A DNA stretch of 64,000 bases from Geosporobacter ferrireducens (GTDB lineage Bacteria; Bacillota; Clostridia; Peptostreptococcales; Thermotaleaceae): positions 2,273,416 through 2,337,415 of the forward strand of contig NZ_CP017269.1 in NCBI RefSeq assembly GCF_001750685.1. Reading direction: 5' to 3'. The position numbers were made by a program, and so were the translations under genes. The notes under the pieces were generated by a model. That model made no database searches. It was given only the letters and a program-made list of their open reading frames with translations, and was not told where the DNA came from. Positions 35,371-44,839 of this stretch are shown one piece after another; position 1 is the stretch's first letter, and the number at the start of each line of letters is the position of its first letter.

Positions 35371-35427
35371 TCCAAGTTATATTTTCCGGAGCAACGCCGG
35401 TATCAATTCCTACAAAGTAGCCTTTAT

Positions 35428-35871
35428 TTATTCAGGTGTATTTACCAGTGCAAACATTAATATACCTTTGCAGGCCACCTCATCACCTACATAAGCCACT
35501 GCCTGTGCCTTGCCGATATTCCGCTTTACAGCGATCATCTCCACTTCCATTCTTAAGGTATCTCCCGGAATTACTTGTCTTTTGAAACGCAGCTCATCAA
35601 TCCCCGTAAATACACCCAGTTTTCCTTTATTTGCTTCCAGACACAGCATAGATGCAGCACCAACCTGCGCCATTGCTTCTACGATCAATACCCCCGGCAT
35701 GATAGGATTCCCTGGAAAATGACCTTGGAAAAAGGGTTCATTAATCGTTACATTTTTAATGCCCACAGCCTTCTTCCCAGGTTCTAGTTCTACGATTCTG
35801 TCCACTAGTAAAAATGGATATCGATGGGGGATAATTTTTTGAATATCTACATTGTTTAGCATTTGATTCAC
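35428..35871 (-). CDS. fabZ: 3-hydroxyacyl-ACP dehydratase FabZ
   Basis: Dehydrates 3-hydroxyacyl-ACP in fatty acid synthesis. 147 residues, hot-dog fold. Catalytic histidine in [20 protein letters not shown] and the glutamate in the same stretch; also [21 protein letters not shown] precedes ATG. It lies after flgG/flgJ, as ywpB does in B. subtilis. Confidence 0.96.
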   Translation of the reverse strand: MNQMLNNVDIQKIIPHRYPFLLVDRIVELEPGKKAVGIKNVTINEPFFQGHFPGNPIMPGVLIVEAMAQVGAASMLCLEANKGKLGVFTGIDELRFKRQVIPGDTLRMEVEMIAVKRNIGKAQAVAYVGDEVACKGILMFALVNTPE

Positions 35872-35956
35872 TCCTTTTTACATATACCGCTTTATATATA
35901 CAATTAAATAAAGGGGTATCAAACCCCTTCTGAATTATTAAAGATTTTTTTAGTTT

Positions 35957-36322
35957 TTATTCTTCATTCTCTATCTTTTTGATTTTCATTGTCTTAGACA
36001 GTTGCCCATACATCTGTTTAGCCAATCCAATTCCTTGCCCTTTAGCAATCTCATCTGCTATTTTTTCATCAAACATACCTTCAAAAATCTCTCTTGGGTA
36101 GCTTCGCTCAATAAAACCGCCTTCCGGAATGGCGTTGCGCATATTTTTCAAAAGCATATTGACAAATACAGATTCAAACTGCCGGCAGGCATCCATCAGC
36201 TTCTTTTCATCCTGATTTTTTTGTGCCTGTTCTAATAGATTTTTAAATTCTTCTGTCTTTACTTCGTCCTTTTTACTTTTAGCATCGATTTGATTGACCG
36301 GTAAATTCCCATCGATTTTCAT
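35957..36322 (-). CDS. flgJ: FlgJ-like rod-binding protein
   Basis: 121 residues with the FlgJ N-terminal rod-binding domain: LMDACRQFESVFVNMLLKNM and GMFDEKIADEIAKGQGIGLA. No muramidase domain follows, as in many Firmicutes. It should cap the rod during export. Follows flgG by about 65 bases in the same operon. Confidence 0.88.
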   Translation of the reverse strand: MKIDGNLPVNQIDAKSKKDEVKTEEFKNLLEQAQKNQDEKKLMDACRQFESVFVNMLLKNMRNAIPEGGFIERSYPREIFEGMFDEKIADEIAKGQGIGLAKQMYGQLSKTMKIKKIENEE

Positions 36323-36386
36323 TTGCTTCTCTCCCTAGTTTTTGATTCGCCACATCATCCAACTTTTATATTAAGCAAAAACTCTG

Positions 36387-37178
36387 CTATCTTCTTAAAT
36401 TATTCGCCTGTTCAAGCATTTGATCTGCAGTCTGAATAGATTTTGAATTAATTTCATAAGCTCTTTGAGCAGTAATCAGCTTGATCATCTCTTCTACTAC
36501 CTGTACATTCGAAGTTTCCAAAAAGCCCTGTATAACCTTTCCTGCTTCTCCTTCAATTGCCTCTATAGCTTCTCCCGATGCAGTTGTTTGTGCATATAGG
36601 TTTTTTCCTATACTCTGCAATCCTGCTGGGTTTGCAAATGTCACCAGGGATAACTGCCCCAGTTCTTCAGCCTCTTCTTCCCCTTTTCGTTTAACAGTAA
36701 TCATGCCATTTTGAGAAACCATGATGTCTGCAATATCCGCACCCAACTCAACATCTCCTGCATCGCTTTGTACAAAATAGCCCTCTGATGTAACCAGTCT
36801 TGCCTCGTCATCCAGGATACTCAGTTTAAAGCTTCCATCCCTTGTATAAAACAAATTGTCATTTTCATCTCTTACCATAAAGAAGCCATCTCCCTCAATA
36901 GCAAAATCCAGACTGCTATTCGTTTGCTCAAAATTTCCCGCTATAAAGGAGCGCGTAGTTGCGATAGGCATTACTCCATGGCCTACTTCCAGGTTTACCG
37001 GTTTTCCTTCTCCCATATCCAAATTGGTTCTGCTAAGTGTTTCATATAAAAGATCCTTAAATTCTACCCGTTGTTTCTTAAAGCCAGTTGTATTTACATT
37101 GGCTAAGTTGTTGGAAATCGTATCTACGTTTAGCTGCTGGGCTTTCATTCCAGATGCAGCGGTCCAAAGTGCACGCAT
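36387..37178 (-). CDS. flgG: Flagellar distal rod protein FlgG (FlhP-like)
   Basis: 263 residues. N-terminal RALWTAASGMKAQQLNVDTI and SNNLANVNTTGFKKQRVEFK; C-terminal FLETSNVQVVEEMIKLITAQ and a RAYEINSKSIQTADQMLEQ helix, the rod/hook signatures. FlgG forms the distal rod. AAAGGAGG precedes ATG. Second of the flgF-flgG-flgJ operon, corresponding to B. subtilis flhO-flhP. Confidence 0.94.
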   Translation of the reverse strand: MRALWTAASGMKAQQLNVDTISNNLANVNTTGFKKQRVEFKDLLYETLSRTNLDMGEGKPVNLEVGHGVMPIATTRSFIAGNFEQTNSSLDFAIEGDGFFMVRDENDNLFYTRDGSFKLSILDDEARLVTSEGYFVQSDAGDVELGADIADIMVSQNGMITVKRKGEEEAEELGQLSLVTFANPAGLQSIGKNLYAQTTASGEAIEAIEGEAGKVIQGFLETSNVQVVEEMIKLITAQRAYEINSKSIQTADQMLEQANNLRR

Positions 37179-37256
37179 GTTTTTTCCTCCTTTTAGGTTA
37201 TATGTCGTAAATGGATCATTTTATGTTAAAATTTTTATATAAAAAATTGCAATACA

Positions 37257-37335
37257 TCCGCTGCGCCACGGGAACGGTTCCTCAGGCACATAAAAAACGT
37301 ATGTACCGGACGAACCGTCCCCATGACTCCGCTAT
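37257..37335. repeat. Dispersed palindromic element, copy 2
   Basis: Between flgF and flgG. Ends GGGAACGGTTC and GAACCGTCCCC form a hairpin; contains CCTCAGGCACATAAAAAA and the right end TGACTCCGCT shared with copies near 42360 and 63230. Confidence 0.8.
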
Positions 37336-37339
37336 CCTG

Positions 37340-38416
37340 TTACACTTTCCCGACTTCATTTACTACTTTCTGTAATGTATCATCATAGGCTTTGATCATT
37401 TTTTGGTTGGATTCATAGTTTCGGAAGAGAGTAATCATTTCAATCATCTCTTTGACTGCATCTACATTGGAATTTTCTAGAAATCCCTGCAGTACTTGTC
37501 CTGTAAACGGCGGTCCTTCCGGCTCAGTGCCGGCAGCCATCTTGTACAGATTGCCGCCTTCCTTGCGTAAGTCCTTCAGGTTTTCTATATCGATAATGTT
37601 CAGCTGCCCCATCCATTCATCATCTGCAAAGATATCTCCTTTTTCCGATACAGCCACCTTTGTTCCATCAATGACGATGGGACCATTGTTGCCCAATACT
37701 CTATATCCTTCTGCAGTCACCAGTTCATGGTTCCCATTGATCTTGAAAGAACCATCACGGGTATAAGATACCCCTTCCGGTGTTTCTATCTGGAAGAATC
37801 CCCTGCCCTTTAATGCAAAATCCAGCTGGTTGTCTGTCTCGAAAATTTGGCCTTGATCAAAATTTATTTCTATTTTATCCAGTCTGACACCTGAATTCAG
37901 TGTTCCAATTATTGGCGGTGGTGCCAGCATAACCAGATTATCAACGATATTTCCGTCTACCAATACCTGACCTCTTTCATTTACCTCTACCGCTGCATTT
38001 CCTGCGTATACAGGTCCTCTATTGCCAAGTACCAAATATCCTGCTGATGTATCGATATTCCCGTCCTGATCTCGATAATACGTACTTAAATAGCCATCCT
38101 CATTAACGGCAAAATTCAGCATTTTTTCATAGCTGACACCGCTTAATGTCTTCGTTCTAAAGAACCCTCCTGTGGTACTTAGCTGATAAGCACCATTCTC
38201 TTCTTGATTTACCTCTACACCCTTGAATCCTTCTCTTCCTGTATAATCCACCGGGGAATTAATTTTTTTAATCAGTACCTCCGGAAAGGTTTCTGAAATA
38301 ACCAAATCCTTCTTATATCCAGTGGTATTGATATTGGCAAGGTTATTGGTGATAACATCCATTTTCTTATTATTCGTCGTCATTGCTGATGTAGCTGTAT
38401 AAAGGCCTCTTAACAT
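37340..38416 (-). CDS. flgF: Flagellar rod protein FlgF/FlgG-type (FlhO-like)
   Basis: 358 residues. N-terminal LRGLYTATSAMTTNNKKMDV and ITNNLANINTTGYKKD; C-terminal FLENSNVDAVKEMIEMITLF. Longer than its neighbour FlgG, with a larger middle domain, as in FlhO/FlgF. AAAAGGAG before ATG. Preceded by a SigD-type promoter and separated from mbl by a terminator. Confidence 0.92.
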   Translation of the reverse strand: MLRGLYTATSAMTTNNKKMDVITNNLANINTTGYKKDLVISETFPEVLIKKINSPVDYTGREGFKGVEVNQEENGAYQLSTTGGFFRTKTLSGVSYEKMLNFAVNEDGYLSTYYRDQDGNIDTSAGYLVLGNRGPVYAGNAAVEVNERGQVLVDGNIVDNLVMLAPPPIIGTLNSGVRLDKIEINFDQGQIFETDNQLDFALKGRGFFQIETPEGVSYTRDGSFKINGNHELVTAEGYRVLGNNGPIVIDGTKVAVSEKGDIFADDEWMGQLNIIDIENLKDLRKEGGNLYKMAAGTEPEGPPFTGQVLQGFLENSNVDAVKEMIEMITLFRNYESNQKMIKAYDDTLQKVVNEVGKV

Positions 38417-38461
38417 AAGATTTCAACTCCTTTTATGCTGTAAGCATAGTCCGTATTATTA

Positions 38462-38489
38462 ATTTCGGCATTTTTCTCTCTATTCTTTA
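38462..38489 (-). promoter_or_regulatory. SigD-type promoter of flgF-flgG-flgJ
   Basis: Minus strand TAAA (38486-38489), 16-base spacer, GCCGAAAT (38462-38469), one mismatch to the sigma-28 consensus. About 45 bases before the flgF ATG. Confidence 0.75.
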
Positions 38490-38504
38490 ATACAACTTTA
38501 AAAT

Positions 38505-38538
38505 AAAAGCTACCGATTTTATTTACCGGTAGCTTTTT
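38505..38538 (-). terminator. Terminator of mbl
   Basis: AAAAGCTACCG / CGGTAGCTTTT stem with a T-rich tail on the minus strand, two bases past the mbl stop. Confidence 0.85.
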
Positions 38539-38540
38539 GA

Positions 38541-39572
38541 CTATCTTAATCTTCTAAAATTCCTGCTGCTCATCATGCTTTTTTCTAATATGTGGATTGA
38601 CTCAAGAGACATGCCGGTTCCCTTTGCTACACAAGATACCGCATCCTCAGCGATATAAGTAGTAATACCCGTTCTCTTTTCAATAAGTTTATTTAATCCA
38701 TTCAACAGGGAGCCTCCACCGGTCATGACAATTCCCCGGTCACTAATATCCGCTGCTAACTCCGGTGGTGTTTTTTCTAAAACAGAATGGACAGCATCTG
38801 CAATAGCAGTCACCGGTTCTTCTAATGCCTCTAGCATTTCTTCCGAAGTAACGGTAATCGTTTTTGGCAGTCCGGATACCAAGTCTCTTCCCCGACATTC
38901 CCTGGTTGCATTCTGGACTCTTGGGTAGGCCGTTCCAATGCTGATCTTAAGGTCTTCAGCAGTTCTTTCCCCAATTAAAAGATTATGCTTCTTGCGCATA
39001 TATCTCACGATTGACTCATCAAACTTATCTCCTGCTACCTTGATCGATTCACTTACCACAATTCCTCCAAGGGAAATCACTGCAATATCTGCAGTTCCTC
39101 CACCAATATCCACTACCATATTTCCGTCAGGTTTAGAGATATCCAGCCCAGCACCAATAGCAGCTGCAATTGGCTCTTCAATTAAATAAGTGATTCCTCC
39201 GCCTGCTTCTGTAGTGGCATCAATAACGGCTCTTTTTTCTACCTCTGTAACACCGCTGGGTACACATACGATGATCTTTGGTTTAAAAAATCTTCTTTTT
39301 CCACAGGTTTTATGGATAAAATACCTTAGCATTCTCTCTGTTACTTCGTAATCAGAAATCACACCATCCTTTAAAGGACGAATTGCAACAATATTCCCCG
39401 GCGTTCTTCCTAACATTCTTCTGGCTTCTACACCTACTGCCAAAAGGTGGTTGCTGTTTTTATCAATGGCCACCACAGAGGGCTCTTGAAGTACGATTCC
39501 CTTACCCTTTATAAATACCAATACACTGGCTGTTCCTAAGTCAATACCTATTTCCGCACCCAATCCAAACAT
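38541..39572 (-). CDS. mbl: MreB-family cell-shape protein (Mbl-like)
   Basis: Actin-like filament protein guiding wall synthesis. 343 residues. Phosphate 1 IGIDLGTASVLVFIKGKGIV, phosphate 2 MVVDIGGGTADIAVISLGG, adenosine GRIVMTGGGSLL-like (DRGIVMTGGGSLLNGL). Among MreB paralogues its place between spoIIID and flhO (flgF) matches Mbl of B. subtilis. GGAAGGTG before ATG. Confidence 0.92.
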   Translation of the reverse strand: MFGLGAEIGIDLGTASVLVFIKGKGIVLQEPSVVAIDKNSNHLLAVGVEARRMLGRTPGNIVAIRPLKDGVISDYEVTERMLRYFIHKTCGKRRFFKPKIIVCVPSGVTEVEKRAVIDATTEAGGGITYLIEEPIAAAIGAGLDISKPDGNMVVDIGGGTADIAVISLGGIVVSESIKVAGDKFDESIVRYMRKKHNLLIGERTAEDLKISIGTAYPRVQNATRECRGRDLVSGLPKTITVTSEEMLEALEEPVTAIADAVHSVLEKTPPELAADISDRGIVMTGGGSLLNGLNKLIEKRTGITTYIAEDAVSCVAKGTGMSLESIHILEKSMMSSRNFRRLR

Positions 39573-39804
39573 TTCTCATCACCTTCCATTTAACCTACCG
39601 CTTCATTCAAATAGCGATTTTATTTATCTTAATTTGACAATATTCATAGCCTCAAACAGTATTCATATTCTACATTGTTTTGCTAATTCCTCTATTTCCA
39701 GAAAAATTTATATTATATATTTTCATATGGTTTTTTCAGTTCTACAGTACCATATCCCCGCATATTATTTAACAAAGGAATCATCCAAAAAGGGGGTTAA
39801 GTAA

Positions 39805-40059
39805 GTGAAAGACTACATAGAAGAAAGAGCAATGGAGATCGCTGAATATATAATAAATCAAAAAGCTACAGTACGCCAGACAGCCAAAGTCTTTGGAGTA
39901 AGTAAAAGTACAGTACATAAAGATGTAACCGAAAGACTTCCTAAGATAAACCCTCTTGTGGCAAATCAAGTAAAGCGAATTCTCGACAAGAACAAAGCCG
40001 AAAGACACATTCGCGGTGGCAAAGCCACTAAACTGAAATATCGAAACGGCCACGAATAG
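39805..40059 (+). CDS. spoIIID: Sporulation transcription factor SpoIIID
   Basis: 84 residues; DNA-binding regulator of mother-cell genes. Helix-turn-helix AEYIINQKATVRQTAKVFGV followed by SKSTVHKDVTERL, basic C-terminus RHIRGGKATKLKYR. Starts at GTG, with AAGGGGG upstream. It is on the plus strand, divergent from mbl and convergent with spoIIQ, although the order mbl-spoIIID-spoIIQ-spoIID is kept. The opposite orientation suggests a one-gene inversion. A shared terminator separates it from spoIIQ. Confidence 0.96.
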   Translation: MKDYIEERAMEIAEYIINQKATVRQTAKVFGVSKSTVHKDVTERLPKINPLVANQVKRILDKNKAERHIRGGKATKLKYRNGHE

Positions 40060-40110
40060 GAAGTCAGGACAACATCAGATACGCTAAAATCCTATAGAGG
40101 TGCTTATAGA

Positions 40111-40144
40111 TAAAAACAGGGTATTTTATTTATACCCTGTTTTA
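40111..40144. terminator. Bidirectional terminator between spoIIID and spoIIQ
   Basis: AAAACAGGGTAT / ATACCCTGTTTT stem with A and T runs. Confidence 0.88.
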
Positions 40145-40148
40145 TATT

Positions 40149-40997
40149 CTAATTCTTCGGTAAAAATTGATTTGGGTCTACCTGTTCCCCGTCCACCAAT
40201 ACCTCAAAATGAAGGTGTGGTTCCTCAGATATTTCAAATAGTGCACTTCTTCCTACACCACTAATAATCTGGCCTTTTTCTACTTGATCTCCAACCTTTA
40301 CCATACTGCCGGTGCTAAGGTTTGCATATTTTGTAATTAACTCTCCTTCATGGGCGATCGTGATGGTAATGCCCATTCTTGAATCTACAACTACCTCTAT
40401 AACCTCCCCTGCCAGTGCTGCTACTACAGGGGTATTTTCCGGAGCCACAATATCGATACCATAATGGGTGGTATAATGGTCCAGCGTTTTAGAATATACT
40501 AGGGTTTCAGCTGCATAATCCATCCCTTTTTCTCCAACCACAGGCATCTTAAAGGTGATTTTTGCCGGTGAAGCTTGTACCTGTTTTACAGGAGCTGCCG
40601 CCGGCTTGCTATTTATTTGCTTTATCGAAGCAATCTCTTGTTTTACCTGTTGCGCTGCCGGTGCTTGCACCTCTTGCTTCGCCATAACCTCTTCCGCATC
40701 TTCCCGCTCATCCACTACAACCACTGGACGCTCATCCTGCTCTTCTTGATTTATTCCCAAGTCTAAATCAGGCAATTCCTCGTCCAATGGCAGCAACGGC
40801 CTTTGTAAATCATCGACTGCCAACCGGTCAATGTTTGTTTTTGTTACCCAGACGGCTGTTGTCGCAACGATACATACGCATAAGAACAAAATGATATAAA
40901 ATCCTTCTTTGTCAAGAAATTTATAGATACTACTTTCTTTTCTTTTGTCTTCTTCTGTTAATTTTTTATTTCTAGAGAACCAGTTTTTTCTATCCAT
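40149..40997 (-). CDS. spoIIQ: SpoIIQ-type M23 (LytM) endopeptidase-like protein
   Basis: Forespore protein that, with SpoIIIAH, forms the feeding channel during engulfment. 282 residues: one membrane helix (FYIILFLCVCIVATTAVWV), a low-complexity acidic/Ala linker, and an M23 domain from about residue 160. The zinc motif looks complete: HYGID (HxxxD) and HLHFEV (HxH). GGAGGTGGC before two possible ATGs (41003, 40997); the second has better spacing. Sits between spoIID and spoIIID. Confidence 0.9.
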   Translation of the reverse strand: MDRKNWFSRNKKLTEEDKRKESSIYKFLDKEGFYIILFLCVCIVATTAVWVTKTNIDRLAVDDLQRPLLPLDEELPDLDLGINQEEQDERPVVVVDEREDAEEVMAKQEVQAPAAQQVKQEIASIKQINSKPAAAPVKQVQASPAKITFKMPVVGEKGMDYAAETLVYSKTLDHYTTHYGIDIVAPENTPVVAALAGEVIEVVVDSRMGITITIAHEGELITKYANLSTGSMVKVGDQVEKGQIISGVGRSALFEISEEPHLHFEVLVDGEQVDPNQFLPKN

Positions 40998-41067
40998 GTA
41001 CATGCCACCTCCATCTTGTATTGTTGCCAATTTAGAGGTTTTCATACATAGGAATGAAAATTTTTGG

Positions 41068-42054
41068 TTACTGGTTTAGGGGCTCTATCTCTACCCCTTG
41101 ATAGTAATGCTTTAAAATTTCTTCATAAGAATGACCCCGTTCCGCCATGCCATTAGCTCCCCATTGACTCATGCCAACGCCATGTCCATAGCCAACAGTA
41201 GTAAATTCTATTTCATTTCCCTTAAAAGAGACGGTAAAATTGGCAGACCGTAAACCCAATAAATCTCTGATTTCACGTCCTGTAAGGACTTTATTGCCTA
41301 CTTGTATTTTCATAATTCTCCCGCCTTCACTCTTCTCCAGAATCTTGACAGCGGAGGAAACTGTAGACTCTTTGATGTCACAATCCTTATATTTGCCTTT
41401 GACTTTTGATACAAATGTAGCTGTTTTTACGGTTTGCCTATCTGTAAGATAGGGTGCTTTTTCTTCATAAGGACTATTCACACTGCGTAGATAAGGTACT
41501 GCTGAGACAAACACATCCTCTGAATTTTCCGTTCGACCACCGCTGGTTGAATGAAAAAGCGGCTGATCTACAGGTTTTGTATTATATGTCATAATCATCC
41601 CTCTGGTTTCATCTACTGCAGCCTCTATCCGAGGCCAGTAGTCCCTCATCCAATACTTGGATTTTACCTCCCGCAGCTTATCCTTTGAATACCAGACTTG
41701 GCAATGTACACTGTCGCACAGCTCAGCTTGTGGATGATTGGGATTTCCTGATTCTCTAAACTGGTTTACTCTAGATATGGCATAGCTGCGCGCAGCTACT
41801 GCCTGGGCCTTTAATGCTTCTATTTCAAAAGATGCAGGCATTTCACCGGCAATAACACCTTTTACATACTCCTCCAACTCTATTTCTTCTACCGTTTTTG
41901 TTTCATGAATAAATACATGCACCATTCTTTGACTTTCTACAAACTCTTGTTTTTCCACTTTGGGTGTAGACAAATCACAACTTTGAATCAAAATCATAGG
42001 TATTATAATCGTAGTCATTAACATACTGATGAGTACAAAAAAAATACTCCGCAT
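41068..42054 (-). CDS. spoIID: Stage II sporulation protein D, lytic transglycosylase
   Basis: Part of the DMP engulfment machine that cuts glycan strands. 328 residues from ATG 42054 (GGGGGAAAAGG upstream; the longer frame lacks a ribosome site). One N-terminal membrane helix, then VKGVIAGEMPASFEIEALKA with the catalytic glutamate, QAVAARSYAIS, FHSTSGGRTENSEDVF, and GYGHGVGMSQWGANGMAERG, the SpoIID hallmark. Next to murA as in B. subtilis. Confidence 0.96.
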   Translation of the reverse strand: MRSIFFVLISMLMTTIIIPMILIQSCDLSTPKVEKQEFVESQRMVHVFIHETKTVEEIELEEYVKGVIAGEMPASFEIEALKAQAVAARSYAISRVNQFRESGNPNHPQAELCDSVHCQVWYSKDKLREVKSKYWMRDYWPRIEAAVDETRGMIMTYNTKPVDQPLFHSTSGGRTENSEDVFVSAVPYLRSVNSPYEEKAPYLTDRQTVKTATFVSKVKGKYKDCDIKESTVSSAVKILEKSEGGRIMKIQVGNKVLTGREIRDLLGLRSANFTVSFKGNEIEFTTVGYGHGVGMSQWGANGMAERGHSYEEILKHYYQGVEIEPLNQ

Positions 42055-42150
42055 TCCTTTTCCCCCTTTGTTATTGTCCTGTAAACCGCCGATGGCTTTT
42101 ACATTATATGAGGGATTGAACGGAAATATGATTGTTTTTAATTCTACATT

Positions 42151-42382
42151 CGCTACGCCACGGGGACAGTTCCTCAGGCACATAAAAAGAGCGTCTACGA
42201 CGCTTTCGCTAGGGAACCCTAGGTTCCCTTCGACGACTGCTATCGCAGTCTGAGCACCCTCCTTAGTACGGCAGGGGATTTCATCCCCTACAACCCCTAT
42301 TTTTTATATAATAGGAAAGTAGAACTTTCCTATTATATAAAAAACATCTGTGCCAGACGAACCGTCCCCATGACTCCGCTAT
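42151..42382. repeat. Dispersed palindromic element, copy 3, expanded by a chain of hairpins
   Basis: The left part (GGGGACAGTTCCTCAGGCAC-ATAAAAA) and right part (AAAAAACATCTGTGCC ... GAACCGTCCCC-TGACTCCGCT) match copies 2 and 4 but are split by about 150 bases. The insert holds five successive palindromes: GCGTC/GACGC, AGGGAACC/GGTTCCCT, GACTGC/GCAGTC, GGGGAT/ATCCCC, and a 21-bp perfect stem (42300-42320 with 42324-42344). Non-coding. Confidence 0.8.
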
Positions 42383-42496
42383 TGAACGTTCATTCTCTAG
42401 CAGTTGAAATCAGAAAAAATCCTGACAGTTTATTGGCAAAAACAACAGGTCTCTTACATTCTTCTCATGATTCTACGAATTTCCCGGGAAATAGAA

Positions 42497-42524
42497 AAAA
42501 TGTGTCGTGAGACGACACATTTTT
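42497..42524 (-). terminator. Terminator of murA
   Basis: AAAAATGTGTCGT / ACGACACATTTTT stem at the murA stop codon, T-tail on the minus strand. Confidence 0.88.
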
Positions 42525-43780
42525 CAATCTTCAGATCTATAAATTTTTGCTCCAAGCTTTCTTAACTTATCTTCTATCCCTACATAACCACGTTCAATAT
42601 GATAAATATCGCCAATTTCAGTTTTTCCATCGGCTATAAGTCCGGCTAAAATAAGTGCTGCTCCTGCCCGTAAATCAGTTGCAGTAACTTGGGCTCCCTG
42701 CAATTTATTTACTCCTTGAACGACGGCACTTCTGCCTTCGATCTTGATATCTGCACCCATTCTTTTTAATTCCCCTGCATGCATAAAGCGATTTTCAAAT
42801 ACAGTTTCAATTACTACACTGGTTCCTCTTGCAATGCTTAGCAATGCCATGAATTGAGCTTGCATATCTGTAGGAAAACCAGGATAAGGAAGGGTTTTAA
42901 TATCCGTTGATGTTACACCATTAGTTGCGCATACCCGGACATGATCGCCGTTTTCTTCTACTTCTACACCACATTCTTTAAGCTTTGCTATAATCGGTTT
43001 GAGGTGATCCGGAAGTGCATTCAGAACGGTAACATCTCCACTGGTCATGGCTGCAGCCACCATATAGGTTCCAGCCTCCACCCGGTCTGGAATCACTGCA
43101 TGTCTTGTTCCCTTCAGTTCCTGCACCCCTTGAATTCTGATGGTATCAGTTCCAGCACCCTTAATTTTTGCACCCATTCCATTTAGAAAATTTGCTAAAT
43201 CTACAATTTCCGGTTCCTCTGCCGCATTCTGGATGATCGTTGTCCCCTCTGCCATGGTTGCAGCCATCATGATATTTTCTGTTGCCCCAACACTGGGAAA
43301 ATCCAAGTAAATCTTATCGCCTATTAGTTTTTTTGCTGATGCTTCCACATACCCATGTCCTACCTCAATCTTGGCCCCCAATGCATGGAACCCTTTCAAG
43401 TGCAAGTCGATAGGTCTCGTCCCAATAGCACATCCTCCAGGAAGTGCAATCCGTGCTCTTCCCATCCTTGCCAGCAGAGGTCCCATAACCAAAAAAGATG
43501 CTCTCATCTTTCTAACCAGCTCATAGGGAGCTTCAAAATTATCTATTCTAGAAGAATTAATCTCTATGATTCCGTTAGCATTCTTTTTTATATCGGAGCC
43601 TATCGATGCCAGCACTTCACAAATCACTTCTACATCCTTTAGTTCAGGGATATCTTCTAAGGCACACTGCTCCTGAGCTAAAAGGGATGCAGCTATGATT
43701 GGCAAAACCGAATTCTTTGCTCCGCTAACTCTAACAGATCCCTTAAGGGGAGCGCTTTTTTCTACGATTATCTTTGCCAC
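42524..43780 (-). CDS. murA: UDP-GlcNAc 1-carboxyvinyltransferase
   Basis: First committed step of peptidoglycan synthesis: transfers enolpyruvate from PEP to UDP-GlcNAc. 418 residues. [17 protein letters not shown] at the start (Lys22/Asn23), catalytic cysteine in [18 protein letters not shown] (fosfomycin target intact), and [13 protein letters not shown]. The start is GTG, 8 bases after AAAGGAGG. Position next to spoIID suggests the sporulation-linked MurA copy (MurAA/MurAB type), not certain. Confidence 0.97.
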   Translation of the reverse strand: MAKIIVEKSAPLKGSVRVSGAKNSVLPIIAASLLAQEQCALEDIPELKDVEVICEVLASIGSDIKKNANGIIEINSSRIDNFEAPYELVRKMRASFLVMGPLLARMGRARIALPGGCAIGTRPIDLHLKGFHALGAKIEVGHGYVEASAKKLIGDKIYLDFPSVGATENIMMAATMAEGTTIIQNAAEEPEIVDLANFLNGMGAKIKGAGTDTIRIQGVQELKGTRHAVIPDRVEAGTYMVAAAMTSGDVTVLNALPDHLKPIIAKLKECGVEVEENGDHVRVCATNGVTSTDIKTLPYPGFPTDMQAQFMALLSIARGTSVVIETVFENRFMHAGELKRMGADIKIEGRSAVVQGVNKLQGAQVTATDLRAGAALILAGLIADGKTEIGDIYHIERGYVGIEDKLRKLGAKIYRSED

Positions 43781-43849
43781 ATCCGGTCCTCCTTTATGAT
43801 TGAGTTATCCGTTACTTGTCTTTGTTCATCACCCTCCTCTTATTTCTAC

Positions 43850-43875
43850 AAAAAAACCTAAAATCCTTTAGGAAA
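43850..43875 (-). terminator. Terminator after ywmB
   Basis: CCTAAA-GGAT-TTTAGG followed by seven T on the minus strand; could also be an attenuator before murA. Confidence 0.6.
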
Positions 43876-43908
43876 ATATGCTCAACGAATAAAAATCATG
43901 CTTCTGAA

Positions 43909-44661
43909 TCAGTATCCTACAGTGATCAGCGGTGTACCAATCCACAGAAAGGTCTTGTTTTCATAGTCATTGTAGCGCATCGCTATATTTACATTTACCC
44001 GGTTGCCGCCATAATTGATCCATTCCTTGATCTTATCGCTATATCCTACAATGCTGATGATATTCCCTTCCCTATAGCCTTCAACTTCTTTTACTTCCAA
44101 AGCTTTCATTAAAGCTTTCACTACTTCTTCTCTTTCTGTTACTTCCATATTTCCTTCAAAAGTCCCTATTAAACAAGTTGTAATATTTGTTTTTCCATAG
44201 GGTTTCAGCAATTCATAAAGCTGCTCTGTCAAGCCCTTAATCTCCAGCATTCCATGATCCTCATAGAAATCAATCATAATGTGAGTTTCTTGAAGTTTTT
44301 CATGTTGCTGGGATTGTATTTGAATGGTAACCGTACTCCCCGCTTTTACTTTCCCAGTTATCCACACCTGGGTATAGTCCTTCTCAACATTTGCATTCAA
44401 TTGCCCGTTTTCTAGTTCTAATTGCTCTGCAATCTGCCAGCACCATTGCGTTGCCTTCTGCACACCAATGAATTGGTTTTCTATGGCAGCATGGGCATTG
44501 ATATTCATTTCTGCGAAGTTGGCTTCTGACTGTTCGAAAGCTGCTTGAATCCCACTTTCTTTTGGTGCAGCCTTTGATGAATAGAATGGCAGCAAAATCA
44601 AATTGCATAATATGAGAATATAAAGTCCTATTCTTTTTTCATTTTTCCCTAATTCCCTCAC
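43909..44661 (-). CDS. ywmB: YwmB-like exported protein (DUF1779)
   Basis: 250 residues. Start GTG at 44661 chosen because AGAGG stands 8 bases before and a signal-like helix (IGLYILILCNLILLPFY) follows. Extracytoplasmic domain with alternating strands (QVWITGKVKAGSTVTIQIQS, NITTCLIGTFEGNMEV, NRVNVNIAMRYNDYENKTFL). Gene order ywmB-murA-spoIID matches B. subtilis, which supports the name; the sequence itself is poorly conserved. Role unknown, likely envelope or sporulation. Confidence 0.8.
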   Translation of the reverse strand: MRELGKNEKRIGLYILILCNLILLPFYSSKAAPKESGIQAAFEQSEANFAEMNINAHAAIENQFIGVQKATQWCWQIAEQLELENGQLNANVEKDYTQVWITGKVKAGSTVTIQIQSQQHEKLQETHIMIDFYEDHGMLEIKGLTEQLYELLKPYGKTNITTCLIGTFEGNMEVTEREEVVKALMKALEVKEVEGYREGNIISIVGYSDKIKEWINYGGNRVNVNIAMRYNDYENKTFLWIGTPLITVGY

Positions 44662-44839
44662 CCGAAAAAACCTCTTTTCTTTTGCAAATAATAAGGGAAG
44701 AAAATAAATTAGCAAATATGTTAAAGGGGGACGAAAACATATTTTCTATCTACTTTCTTCCCTTGTTATTAAAAGTATTGACGAGCGTTAAAGGGAATAT
44801 ACATGAATTTGATGGTATTTTTTTAATAATTCCTGTTCT

